NCBI GenBank assembly: GCA_045599305.1 | Contig: JAZRVU010000091.1 | Span: 1 to 26,338, forward strand | Direction of reading: 5' to 3' | DNA from: SIG588 sp045599305 | GTDB lineage: Bacteria; Bacillota; Clostridia; Oscillospirales; Acutalibacteraceae | Length of the DNA stretch: 26,338 nt | Program-made: the position numbers and the translations under genes | Notes under the pieces: generated by a model | The model's input: only the letters and a program-made list of their open reading frames with translations | What the model was told of the DNA's origin: nothing | Database searches by the model: none | Part shown: positions 1 to 7,229 of the stretch, in pieces | How positions within the stretch are numbered: position 1 is the stretch's first letter | Layout of the letters: each line of letters opens with the position of its first letter

Positions 1-900
1 GTGTTCGTGCCCGGCATCATGGAACTGGTGGAGCGCACCGGCATCCACTCGGGCGACTCCATCAGCGTCTATCCCACCTTCAGTATCTCCGACCGCGTGA
101 AGGGCACCATCCTGCAATACGCCAAGAAACTGGGACTGGGCATCGGCATCATCGGGCTTTACAACATCCAGTTCATCGTGGATCGCCACGACGATGTCTA
201 CATCATCGAGGTGAATCCCCGCTCCTCCCGCACGGTGCCGTTCCTCTCCAAATCCACCGGCTACAGCCTTGCCGATATCGCCACCGAGGTCATCCTCGGC
301 AAGTCGCTCAAGGAGCAGGGGCTGTTCGACCTCTATCCGCAGGAAAAGGCCCGCTTCTATGTGAAGGTGCCGGTCTTCTCCTTTAACAAGATCAAGGGGC
401 TCGATGCCTACCTTTCGCCGGAAATGAAATCCACCGGCGAGGCCATCGGGTATGACGACAAACTCAACCGCGCACTCTACAAGGCGCTGCAGGCCGCCGG
501 TCTGCGGCTGCAGAACTACGGCACCGTCTTCGCCACGCTGGCCGATAAAGACAAGGAAGAAGCGCTGCCGCTGATAGAGCGGTTCTATAACCTCGGCTTC
601 AACATCCAGGCCACCGCCGGCACCGCCGCCTTCCTGCGCGAAAACGGGATCCGCACCCATGAACTGCGCAAGATCAGCGAGGATGCCGACGAGATCCCGG
701 ACGCCATCCGGCAGGGGCACATCGCCTATGTGCTCAACACCCGCGACATCGCCTCCACTTCGGAGGCGAGCGACGGGCAGAAGATCCGCCAGTTGGCCAC
801 CGAGAATAACGTGACCATCTTCACCTCGCTGGATACGGTGCGGGTACTGCTGGACGTGCTGGAGGAGACCACCCTCACCATTTCCACCATCGACGCGTGA
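1..900 (+). CDS. carB: Carbamoyl-phosphate synthase large subunit, C-terminal part (5' end outside window)
   Basis: This is the last 299 residues of a protein that is normally about 1,070 residues long. CarB makes carbamoyl phosphate from bicarbonate, ammonia released by CarA, and two ATP, for pyrimidine and arginine synthesis. The visible part begins inside the second ATP-grasp unit; the stretch IMELVERTGIHSGDS and the ATP-grasp signature YIIEVNPRSSRTVPFLSK (about residues 68-85) match the family closely. From about residue 170 to the end lies the MGS-like allosteric domain (YGTVFATLADKDK, ATAGTAAFLRENGI), which in other CarB proteins binds UMP, IMP or ornithine. The GTG at base 1 is an internal valine codon, not the start. 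The TGA is followed 16 bases later by pyrK, so the two are co-transcribed. Confidence 0.96.
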   Translation: MFVPGIMELVERTGIHSGDSISVYPTFSISDRVKGTILQYAKKLGLGIGIIGLYNIQFIVDRHDDVYIIEVNPRSSRTVPFLSKSTGYSLADIATEVILGKSLKEQGLFDLYPQEKARFYVKVPVFSFNKIKGLDAYLSPEMKSTGEAIGYDDKLNRALYKALQAAGLRLQNYGTVFATLADKDKEEALPLIERFYNLGFNIQATAGTAAFLRENGIRTHELRKISEDADEIPDAIRQGHIAYVLNTRDIASTSEASDGQKIRQLATENNVTIFTSLDTVRVLLDVLEETTLTISTIDA

Positions 901-916
901 TCGCGGGAGAAGCAGG

Positions 917-1651
917 ATGAAACAAGGCCTTTTCACCGTTACCGAAAACCGGGCACTCACCCAAAGTGTCTTTAAAATGTGCCTGCGCGGGGACACCGCG
1001 GCCGTTACCGCCCCCGGTCAGTTCGTCAACATTCTGTTGGACGGCCTGTTTTTGCGCCGCCCCATCTCGGTGTGTGACTGCGTGGGCGACACCCTCACCA
1101 TCCTTTATAAAGTGGTGGGGAAGGGTACCGCGCAGATGAGCGCGCTGCCCGTCGGCAGTACGCTGGATGTGCTGTCGGGGCTGGGCAACGGGTACGATAC
1201 CGCTCCCTGCGGCGAGCGGCCGCTGCTGCTGGGCGGCGGCGTGGGTGTCCCGCCGCTCTATCTCCTCGCCAAAAAACTGGTGGCCGAGGGAAAGACCGTC
1301 TCGGTCGTGCTCGGCTTCAACACGGCGGCGGAGGTGTTTTACGAAGAAGAATTCCGGGCGCTGGGCTGCGCCGTCACCGTAGCGACGGCGGATGGCAGTT
1401 ATGGGGTGCGCGGCTTTGTGACCGACGCCCTGCCCGCCGACTACACCTATTTTTACACCTGCGGCCCCGAGCCGATGCTCAAAGCGGTCTATAAAGCGAC
1501 CGTCACCGGCGGCCAGTTCAGCTTCGAGCAGCGCATGGGCTGCGGCTTCGGCGCCTGCATGGGCTGCAGCTGCCGCACCATCACCGGGAACAAGCGCATC
1601 TGCAAGGAGGGCCCGGTGCTTTTGAAGGAGGAGATCCTGTGGGCAGACTGA
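917..1651 (+). CDS. pyrK: Dihydroorotate dehydrogenase B, electron-transfer subunit (FAD, 2Fe-2S)
   Basis: PyrK carries electrons from the FMN of PyrD through a 2Fe-2S cluster and FAD to NAD+, allowing the class 1B enzyme to use NAD+. The 244-residue length is normal for the family. FAD-binding residues are seen in FLRRPISVCD (about 45-54). The nucleotide-binding loop LLGGGVGVPPLYLLAKKL lies at about 104-121, and CGPEPMLKA at 182-190. The cluster ligands are Cys209, Cys214, Cys217 and Cys229 (C-x4-C-x2-C-x11-C), followed by the family's EGPVL ending. The ATG has a purine-rich GGGAGAAGCAGG upstream. Its last 13 bases overlap pyrD, which suggests translational coupling of the two subunits. Confidence 0.96.
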   Translation: MKQGLFTVTENRALTQSVFKMCLRGDTAAVTAPGQFVNILLDGLFLRRPISVCDCVGDTLTILYKVVGKGTAQMSALPVGSTLDVLSGLGNGYDTAPCGERPLLLGGGVGVPPLYLLAKKLVAEGKTVSVVLGFNTAAEVFYEEEFRALGCAVTVATADGSYGVRGFVTDALPADYTYFYTCGPEPMLKAVYKATVTGGQFSFEQRMGCGFGACMGCSCRTITGNKRICKEGPVLLKEEILWAD

Positions 1652-2550
1652 ATGTGACGCTCTGCGGCGTGCCGCTGGACAATCCCGTGATCCCTGCCTC
1701 CGGCACCTTCGGCTACGGCTATGAATTTGCCGAGTTGTTCGATATCAACTGCCTGGGCACCTTTTCGTTCAAGGGCACCACGGCCGAGCCGCGCTTCGGT
1801 AATCCCACCCCCCGCATCGCGGAGTGCACCGCCGGTCTCATCAACGCGGTGGGACTGCAGAATCCCGGTGTGGACGCGGTCATCCGGGAGGAACTTCCCA
1901 AACTGAAAAAGTGCTTTCACAAGCCGGTCATGGCCAATGTCGGCGGCTTTTCGGTCGAGGAATATGTGCACGTCTGCCGTCTGCTGGACGCCGAGGAACA
2001 GGTGGGCTGGCTGGAGGTGAACGTCAGCTGCCCCAATGTGCACGGCGGCGGCATGGGCTTCGGCACCGACCCGCAGGTGGCCGCTTCGGTGGTCGCCGCG
2101 GTCAAAGCCGTGACCAAAAAGCCCGCCATCGTCAAACTGTCGCCCAACGTCACCGATATCGTGGTCATCGCCAAAGCGTGCGAGGCGGCGGGTGCCGACG
2201 GCATCAGCCTCATCAACACCCTGTTGGGTATGCGCATCGACCTGAAAACGAAGCGCCCCGTCATCGCCAACACGATGGGCGGCTTTTCCGGCCCGGCCAT
2301 CTTCCCGGTGGCACTGCGCATGGTGTGGCAGGTGGCGCACGCCGTGAAGGTGCCCGTCATCGGCATGGGCGGTGTCTCCACCGCCGAGGACGTGATCGAA
2401 ATGATGCTGGCGGGAGCCACCGCGGTGGCGGTGGGGGCGGCCAATCTGGTCGACCCGTATGCCTGTCCCCGCATCATCCGTGACCTGCCCGCCGTGATGG
2501 ATCGGTACGGCATCGCAAACCTTTCGGATATCATAGGAGGTGCCCGGTAA
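1639..2550 (+). CDS. pyrD: Dihydroorotate dehydrogenase B, catalytic subunit (FMN)
   Basis: PyrD oxidises dihydroorotate to orotate in the cytoplasm and forms a heterotetramer with PyrK. The protein is 303 residues, a TIM barrel of the class 1B type. The N-terminus has NPVIPASGTFGYGYE and KGTTAEPRFGNPTPRI, and Cys131 in NVSCPNVHGGG (about 128-138) is the catalytic base expected of class 1 enzymes (class 2 enzymes use serine). FMN phosphate contacts lie in MGGVSTAEDVIEM near residue 250. The start is GTG at 1639, chosen because a strong AAGGAGGAGATCCT precedes it at normal spacing and because the MGRLNVTLCG start fits the family. Its TAA overlaps the pyrF ATG by one base. Confidence 0.97.
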   Translation: MGRLNVTLCGVPLDNPVIPASGTFGYGYEFAELFDINCLGTFSFKGTTAEPRFGNPTPRIAECTAGLINAVGLQNPGVDAVIREELPKLKKCFHKPVMANVGGFSVEEYVHVCRLLDAEEQVGWLEVNVSCPNVHGGGMGFGTDPQVAASVVAAVKAVTKKPAIVKLSPNVTDIVVIAKACEAAGADGISLINTLLGMRIDLKTKRPVIANTMGGFSGPAIFPVALRMVWQVAHAVKVPVIGMGGVSTAEDVIEMMLAGATAVAVGAANLVDPYACPRIIRDLPAVMDRYGIANLSDIIGGAR

Positions 2551-3248
2551 TGGGAAAGGACGTCATCGTCGCCTGCGATTTCGCGAGCGCACAGCAGACC
2601 TTTGCGTTTTTGGATCGGTTTCAGGGCCGCAAGCCCTTTGTGAAGATCGGCATGGAGCTGTTCTATGCCGAAGGCCCCGCCATTGTGAGAGAGATCAAAC
2701 AGCGCGGCCACCGTGTTTTTCTGGATTTAAAACTGCACGACATCCCCAACACCGTCAAAAAAGCGATGGCGGTGCTGTCGGGACTGGACGCGGATATCGT
2801 GAATCTGCACGCCGCCGGTACCACCCGCATGATGGAGGCGGCGCTGGAGGGGCTTACCCGTCCCGACGGTACCCGTCCGCTGCTCATCGCCGTGACCCAG
2901 CTTACCTCCACCGATCAGCAGACGATGGAGAGCGATCTGCTCATCCGTGAGCCGCTCGACCGGGTGGTCATGCACTACGCCGAAAATGCCCGGCGCGCGG
3001 GGCTGGACGGCATCGTCTGCTCGCCGCTCGAGGCCGAAAAGGTGCACGCCCTCTGCGGCGCCGATTTTCTCACCGTCACCCCCGGCGTCCGTTTTGCTGA
3101 CGGCGATGTGGGGGATCAGAAACGGGTCATGACGCCGGCCCAAGCGAAAGCGGTCGGCTCGGACTATATCGTCGTCGGCCGGCCGATCACCGCCGCCGAA
3201 GACCCCGTCGCCGCCTATGAGCGCTGCGTGCGGGAATTTGTGGATTGA
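2550..3248 (+). CDS. pyrF: Orotidine-5'-phosphate decarboxylase
   Basis: PyrF converts OMP to UMP, the last step of the pathway. The 232-residue protein is the usual length of the short bacterial form. The catalytic signature FLDLKLHDIPNTVKKA is present, with Asp59, Lys61 and Asp64 forming the D-x-K-x-x-D set. The phosphate-binding loop near the C-terminus is DYIVVGRPITAAEDPVAAY. The start codon shares an A with the TAA of pyrD (TAATG), and AGGAGG lies inside the end of pyrD just upstream, so translation is very likely coupled. Nothing unusual is seen in the protein. Confidence 0.97.
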   Translation: MGKDVIVACDFASAQQTFAFLDRFQGRKPFVKIGMELFYAEGPAIVREIKQRGHRVFLDLKLHDIPNTVKKAMAVLSGLDADIVNLHAAGTTRMMEAALEGLTRPDGTRPLLIAVTQLTSTDQQTMESDLLIREPLDRVVMHYAENARRAGLDGIVCSPLEAEKVHALCGADFLTVTPGVRFADGDVGDQKRVMTPAQAKAVGSDYIVVGRPITAAEDPVAAYERCVREFVD

Positions 3249-3264
3249 AAGGATGGACAGCCAA

Positions 3265-3903
3265 ATGGAATGGAACCGACGCATCGCGGAGGATCTGCTG
3301 CAGATCAAAGCCGTGTTTTTCCGCCCCGAGGAGCCCTTCACATGGGCGAGCGGGATCAAGAGCCCCGTCTATTGCGACAACCGCCTCACCCTCACCGCAC
3401 CGGCGGTGCGCACTGATGTGGAAAATGGGCTGGCCGCCCTCATCCGTGAGCATTATCCCGATGTCGAGGTGCTGATGGGCACATCCACCGCCGGCATCGC
3501 CCATGCCGCCATCACGGGGCATCTGCTCGGGCTGCCGATGGGCTATGTCCGTTCCGGCGCCAAGGATCACGGCCGCCAGAACCAGATCGAGGGCCGTCTT
3601 GAGGCGGGACAGAAGGTCGTGGTGGTGGAGGATCTCATCTCCACCGGCGGCAGCGTGATCGAGGTCGTCGATGTCCTGCGCGAAGCGGGCGCCGAGGTGC
3701 TGGGCATCGTCTCCATCTTCACCTACGGGATGCAGAAGGGGCTCGACCGGCTGGCCGCGGCAAATGTGAAAAATGTGTCTCTCACCGATTTCGACTGCAT
3801 CGCCGAAGTGGCGGCCGAGCAGGGCTACATCAAGCCGGAGGACATCCGCCGGCTGATCGCTTTTCGCAATGACCCCGCCGACGAGAGTTGGAGAAACGCA
3901 TGA
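3265..3903 (+). CDS. pyrE: Orotate phosphoribosyltransferase
   Basis: PyrE joins orotate and PRPP to make OMP. The protein is about 212 residues. Family motifs are RPEEPFTWASGIKSPVYCDN near the N-terminus, VRSGAKDHGRQNQIEG (the mobile lysine loop), and the PRPP-binding motif VVVVEDLISTGGSVIE. The start is uncertain. The ATG at 3265 (MEWNRRIAEDLLQ) lines up best with known PyrE N-termini and has AAAGG 12 bases upstream, whereas the ATG at 3253 (MDSQMEW) directly abuts that AAAGG. I prefer 3265. The TGA overlaps the pyrB ATG by four bases (ATGA). Confidence 0.94.
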   Translation: MEWNRRIAEDLLQIKAVFFRPEEPFTWASGIKSPVYCDNRLTLTAPAVRTDVENGLAALIREHYPDVEVLMGTSTAGIAHAAITGHLLGLPMGYVRSGAKDHGRQNQIEGRLEAGQKVVVVEDLISTGGSVIEVVDVLREAGAEVLGIVSIFTYGMQKGLDRLAAANVKNVSLTDFDCIAEVAAEQGYIKPEDIRRLIAFRNDPADESWRNA

Positions 3904-4958
3904 GAAGCGTGATTGATACGCTCGATCTGAGCGTGGAGGAACTGCAGGCGCTGTGCGAAACGGCGCTGGATATCATCCGCGACCCCGCCCGCTATGCCCA
4001 TGCGTGCGAGGGCAAAAAACTGGCGACGCTGTTTTTTGAGCCCTCCACCCGCACCCGCATCAGTTTCGAGGCCGCGATGTACGAACTGGGCGGCCATGTG
4101 CTGTCGGTGACCGACGCGGCCACCTCCTCCGCCTCCAAGGGGGAGAGCATGGCGGACACCGCCCGCGTGCTGGGCTGCTACCCCGACATCATCGCCATGC
4201 GCCACCCGCGTGAGGGGGCGGCGCTGGTCGCCGCCAACCATGCCGGTGTCCCGGTCATCAACGCGGGCGACGGCGGTCACTGTCATCCCACCCAGACGCT
4301 GGCCGACCTGCTTACCATCTACCGCGAAAAGGGGCGGTTCGACCACCTCACCGTCGGCCTGTGCGGCGACCTGCTCTACGGCCGTACGGTGCATTCCCTC
4401 ATCCACGCGCTGGAACGGTACGAGGGGGTGCGCTTCCTGCTCATCTCCCCGCCGGAACTGCGGCTGCCGGACTATGTGAAGCACGGCATCGACTGCGAGG
4501 AGACCACCTCGCTCGAGGAGGCGCTGCCCCGGCTGGATATCCTGTATATGACCCGCATCCAGCGCGAGCGGTTCGAGCATCCCGAGGACTATGCCCGGCT
4601 GAAGGACAGTTACATCCTCACCCCCGAAAAAATGGCGCTGGCCGGTCCCGGCTGCTGCGTGCTGCATCCGCTGCCGCGGGTGAACGAGATCAGCGTGCAG
4701 GTGGACGCCGACCCGCGTGCCTGCTATTTCAAGCAGGTGGAAAACGGCAAGTATATGCGCATGGCGCTGATTTTAAAGCTGCTTGCCGAAGTGGCACGTG
4801 ACCCGGTCATCCGCCCGATCACCGGCACCGCCGGGCGCTGCCGCTGCGGCAATCCCCGCTGCATCACGGCGGTGGAGCAGGAACTGGAGCAGGCCTATGT
4901 CTGCGACCGCGACGGTGTACGCCGCTGTTTATACTGTGAATCAAAAATGTGTGAATAA
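3900..4958 (+). CDS. pyrB: Aspartate carbamoyltransferase with fused PyrI-like C-terminal zinc ribbon
   Basis: This enzyme condenses carbamoyl phosphate with aspartate, the committed step of pyrimidine synthesis. The catalytic chain covers about residues 1-300: carbamoyl-phosphate site FFEPSTRTRISFE (45-57), the lysine loop SASKGES (77-83, Lys80), GHCHPTQTLADL (126-137) and VLHPLPRVNEI (254-264). After MALILKLLAEV, where PyrB normally ends, about 50 extra residues follow. These contain Cys316-x4-Cys321 and Cys343-x2-Cys346 in CGNPRCI and CLYCE. That matches the zinc module of E. coli PyrI (CPNSNCIS and CKYCE), but the PyrI allosteric nucleotide-binding domain is missing. The start is ATG 3900, with GGAG six bases upstream; it overlaps the pyrE stop. 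A TTG at 3888 is a weaker alternative. Confidence 0.95.
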   Translation: MRSVIDTLDLSVEELQALCETALDIIRDPARYAHACEGKKLATLFFEPSTRTRISFEAAMYELGGHVLSVTDAATSSASKGESMADTARVLGCYPDIIAMRHPREGAALVAANHAGVPVINAGDGGHCHPTQTLADLLTIYREKGRFDHLTVGLCGDLLYGRTVHSLIHALERYEGVRFLLISPPELRLPDYVKHGIDCEETTSLEEALPRLDILYMTRIQRERFEHPEDYARLKDSYILTPEKMALAGPGCCVLHPLPRVNEISVQVDADPRACYFKQVENGKYMRMALILKLLAEVARDPVIRPITGTAGRCRCGNPRCITAVEQELEQAYVCDRDGVRRCLYCESKMCE

Positions 4959-4974
4959 GAAAGGAGACAACACC

Positions 4975-6480
4975 ATGGCGATCTTCATCAACGAACCCTC
5001 CCACACCTTCAATGAGTACCTCCTCATTCCGGGCTACTCCTCCAGCGAGTGCGTCCCCGCGAATGTGAGCCTCAAAACGCCCCTTGTCAAATATAAGAAA
5101 GGGGAGGAGCCGGCCATCACGCTCAACATCCCGATGGTGTCCGCCATCATGCAGGCCGTCTCGGGCGACCGACTGGCCGTGGCACTGGCCATGCAGGGCG
5201 GCGTCTCCTTCATCTACGGCTCCCAGACCGTCGAGGACGAGGCCGCGATGGTGAAACGGGCCAAGGCCTATAAGGCCGGCTTCGTGAAAAGCGATTCCAA
5301 CATCCGTCCGGACGGCACCATGGCCGAGGTGGTCGCCCTCACCGAGCGCACCGGCCACGCCACCGTGGCCGTCACCGAGGACGGCACCGCCGACGGCCGC
5401 CTGCTGGGCATCGTCACCGGCCGCGACTACCGTGTCAGCCGCATGGATCCGGACACCCCGGTGTCGGAATTCATGACCCCCTTTGAAAAACTCATCTGGG
5501 CGCCGGAGGGCACCACGCTGAAAGAGGCCAACGACATCATCTGGGATCATAAGCTCAACTCGCTGCCCATCGTCAGCGCCGACGGTCGCCTGTGCTACCT
5601 CGTCTTCCGCAAGGACTACGATTCCCACAAGCAGAATCCCAACGAACTGCTGGATGCCAGCAAGCGGTATGTGGTGGGCGCCGGTATCAACACCCGCGAC
5701 TACGCCGACCGCGTGCCCGCGCTGGTAGAGGCGGGGGCAGACGTGCTGTGCATCGACTCCTCCGAGGGCTTTTCCGAGTGGCAGCAGCGCACCATCGCGT
5801 GGATCCGTGAGCGCTACGGCGACACGGTGAAGGTGGGCGCCGGCAATGTGGTGGACGCCGACGGCTTCCGCTTTTTGGCCGAGTGCGGCGCCGATTTCGT
5901 GAAGGTGGGCATCGGCGGCGGCTCCATCTGCATCACCCGTGAGACCAAGGGTATCGGCCGCGGGCAGGCCACCGCGCTCATCGACGTCTGCCGTGCGCGT
6001 GACGAGTATTTTGAGCAGACCGGCGTCTATGTGCCCGTCTGCTCCGACGGCGGCATCGTCTACGATCACCACATCACGCTGGCACTGGCCATGGGCGCCG
6101 ACTTCGTCATGCTGGGCCGCTACTTCGCCCGCTTCGACGAAAGTCCCTCCAACAAGGTCAGCCTGAACGGTACATACTATAAGGAGTACTGGGGCGAGGG
6201 CTCCGCCCGCGCCCGCAACTGGCAGCGCTATGATCTGGGCGGCGACAAGAAGCTCTCCTTCGAAGAGGGCGTGGATTCTTACGTCCCCTATGCCGGCACC
6301 CTCAAGGACAATGTGGCACTCTCGCTGAGCAAGGTGAAATCCACCATGTGCAATTGCGGTGCGCTCACCATTCCCGAACTGCAGCAGAAAGCCAAACTCA
6401 CGCTGGTCTCCGCCACCAGTATCGTCGAGGGCGGCGCGCACGACGTCATCCAGAAAGACAAGAGCCCGTCTGTGAAATAA
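4975..6480 (+). CDS. guaB: IMP dehydrogenase, Tritrichomonas-type
   Basis: IMPDH oxidises IMP to XMP with NAD+, the entry to guanine nucleotides. The protein is 501 residues. A Bateman module (two CBS units) lies at about 100-220, containing GHATVAVTEDGT and LNSLPIVSADGR, inside the catalytic TIM barrel. The active-site loop GIGGGSICITRETKGIGRGQ holds the catalytic Cys319; the canonical bacterial loop reads GIGPGSICTTR. The flap has GEGSARARNWQRYDLGG, with Arg418-Tyr419 as the base/water-activating pair. This loop and flap, and the MKSTMCNCGALTIPEL-like C-terminus, match the Tritrichomonas foetus enzyme more than B. subtilis GuaB. The start ATG 4975 follows AAAGGAG at good spacing and gives MAIFINEPSHTFNEYLLIPG. 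It lies 16 bases after pyrB, so it belongs to the pyr transcript. Confidence 0.95.
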   Translation: MAIFINEPSHTFNEYLLIPGYSSSECVPANVSLKTPLVKYKKGEEPAITLNIPMVSAIMQAVSGDRLAVALAMQGGVSFIYGSQTVEDEAAMVKRAKAYKAGFVKSDSNIRPDGTMAEVVALTERTGHATVAVTEDGTADGRLLGIVTGRDYRVSRMDPDTPVSEFMTPFEKLIWAPEGTTLKEANDIIWDHKLNSLPIVSADGRLCYLVFRKDYDSHKQNPNELLDASKRYVVGAGINTRDYADRVPALVEAGADVLCIDSSEGFSEWQQRTIAWIRERYGDTVKVGAGNVVDADGFRFLAECGADFVKVGIGGGSICITRETKGIGRGQATALIDVCRARDEYFEQTGVYVPVCSDGGIVYDHHITLALAMGADFVMLGRYFARFDESPSNKVSLNGTYYKEYWGEGSARARNWQRYDLGGDKKLSFEEGVDSYVPYAGTLKDNVALSLSKVKSTMCNCGALTIPELQQKAKLTLVSATSIVEGGAHDVIQKDKSPSVK

Positions 6481-6505
6481 ATTGTGTTTTTTTGGAGTTT
6501 GTGTC

Positions 6506-6535
6506 TTGACACGGCGCGGCGGAATGTGATATGAT
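6506..6535 (+). promoter_or_regulatory. Sigma-A-type promoter of the purine operon
   Basis: TTGACA at 6506-6511 and TATGAT at 6530-6535 are separated by 18 bases. The -35 is a perfect consensus and the -10 differs by one base. The predicted start, about seven bases beyond the -10, puts the transcript just ahead of the riboswitch. No convincing hairpin terminator separates it from guaB (only a run of T at 6486-6493), so some read-through from the pyr transcript is possible. Confidence 0.85.
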
Positions 6536-6556
6536 TTTCCTGTACCGGAGCGGTAC

Positions 6557-6634
6557 CGTTTTCTGTGACTGACGGATTTTTGTGGAGCACCACGGAGGAA
6601 CAGAAAACGCCATATAAAGCCGACCGTCTGGGCA
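6557..6634 (+). promoter_or_regulatory. ZTP/ZMP riboswitch (pfl motif) controlling the purine operon
   Basis: This leader element senses ZMP/ZTP (AICAR and its triphosphate), which builds up when 10-formyl-THF runs short. P1 is a perfect 10-bp helix, 6557-6566 with 6600-6609. The conserved core GTGACTGACGG is at 6565-6575. P2 is GTGG/CCAC (6582-6585 with 6590-6593) with loop AGCA. The pseudoknot pairs GACGG (6571-6575) with CCGTC (6624-6628), and the hallmark CTGGGCA follows at 6628-6634. That last element overlaps the 5' arm of the terminator, so ligand binding would hold back the GGGC and permit read-through. The downstream genes (pur and fhs) are classic targets of this class. Confidence 0.93.
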
Positions 6635-6676
6635 CACTTGAACTTCAAAGGTCCGAGTGTGCCCTTCTGTTTTTTG
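6630..6676 (+). terminator. Riboswitch-controlled intrinsic terminator
   Basis: An 11-bp stem, 6630-6640 with 6654-6664 (GGGCACACTTG with CGAGTGTGCCC, one G-U pair), encloses a 13-base loop and is followed by a T-rich tract, TTCTGTTTTTT. The first four bases of the stem are part of the ZTP riboswitch hallmark CTGGGCA, which gives the mutually exclusive fold needed for transcription attenuation. It lies between the promoter and purE. Confidence 0.92.
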
Positions 6677-6700
6677 TGAAAGCGCGAAGGAGGTCTCAAT

Positions 6701-7189
6701 ATGAAGAAAGTCGGGATCGTTATGGGCAGCGACAGTGATCTGCCCGTCATCCGCAAAGCCACCGATATGCTCAAGGCATTGGATATCCCGTTTGAGGTGC
6801 ATGTCTATTCCGCCCACCGCACGCCGGTCGAAGCCCGCGATTTTGCGGTCACCGCGCGTGAAAACGGGTTTGGCGCCATCATTGCAGCGGCGGGCATGGC
6901 CGCTCACCTGGCCGGTGCCATTGCCGCCAACACCACCCTGCCCGTCATCGGTATTCCCTGCAGCTCTGCCGTGCTGGACGGCATGGATGCGCTGCTGGCC
7001 ACCGTGCAGATGCCCACCGGCATCCCCGTGGCAACCGTGGCGGTCAACGGCGGTGCCAATGCGGCACTGCTGTGCGCCCAGATCTTAGCGGTGGAAGATG
7101 CCGAACTGGCCGCAAAGCTTGATAAAAAGCGTGCCGCCGATGCGGCCGCCGTGCTGCAGAAGGATGCGGATATCGCATCCCGCCTGTGA
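6701..7189 (+). CDS. purE: N5-carboxyaminoimidazole ribonucleotide mutase (class I PurE)
   Basis: PurE rearranges N5-CAIR to CAIR in purine synthesis. The 162-residue protein has the family's GSDSDLPVI (9-17), YSAHRTP (class I signature), GMAAHLAGAIAANTTLPVIG and QMPTGIPVATVAVNGG. Class II enzymes, which carboxylate AIR directly, have SAHK instead. The ATG at 6701 follows AAGGAGG at eight bases. It is the first gene after the riboswitch. No purK, the partner that makes N5-CAIR, is present in this window. Confidence 0.96.
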   Translation: MKKVGIVMGSDSDLPVIRKATDMLKALDIPFEVHVYSAHRTPVEARDFAVTARENGFGAIIAAAGMAAHLAGAIAANTTLPVIGIPCSSAVLDGMDALLATVQMPTGIPVATVAVNGGANAALLCAQILAVEDAELAAKLDKKRAADAAAVLQKDADIASRL

Positions 7190-7229
7190 TTCTGTGTTCA
7201 AAATTATCAATATAAAGGAGCCGACGATC

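Noticed and set aside
1..3. GTG at base 1 as the start of a short protein
   Set aside because: The sequence enters mid-way through the second ATP-grasp unit of CarB with unbroken family similarity from the first residues, so the gene is cut by the window edge.
4783..4974. A longer IMP dehydrogenase starting at 4783 inside pyrB
   Set aside because: The extra 64 residues are pyrB read in another frame. A good ribosome site precedes ATG 4975, and the protein from there matches family N-termini.
6481..6505. Intrinsic terminator after guaB at the T-run
   Set aside because: Only a weak 4-bp AGAC/GTCT pairing lies upstream of the T-run; this is not a convincing hairpin.
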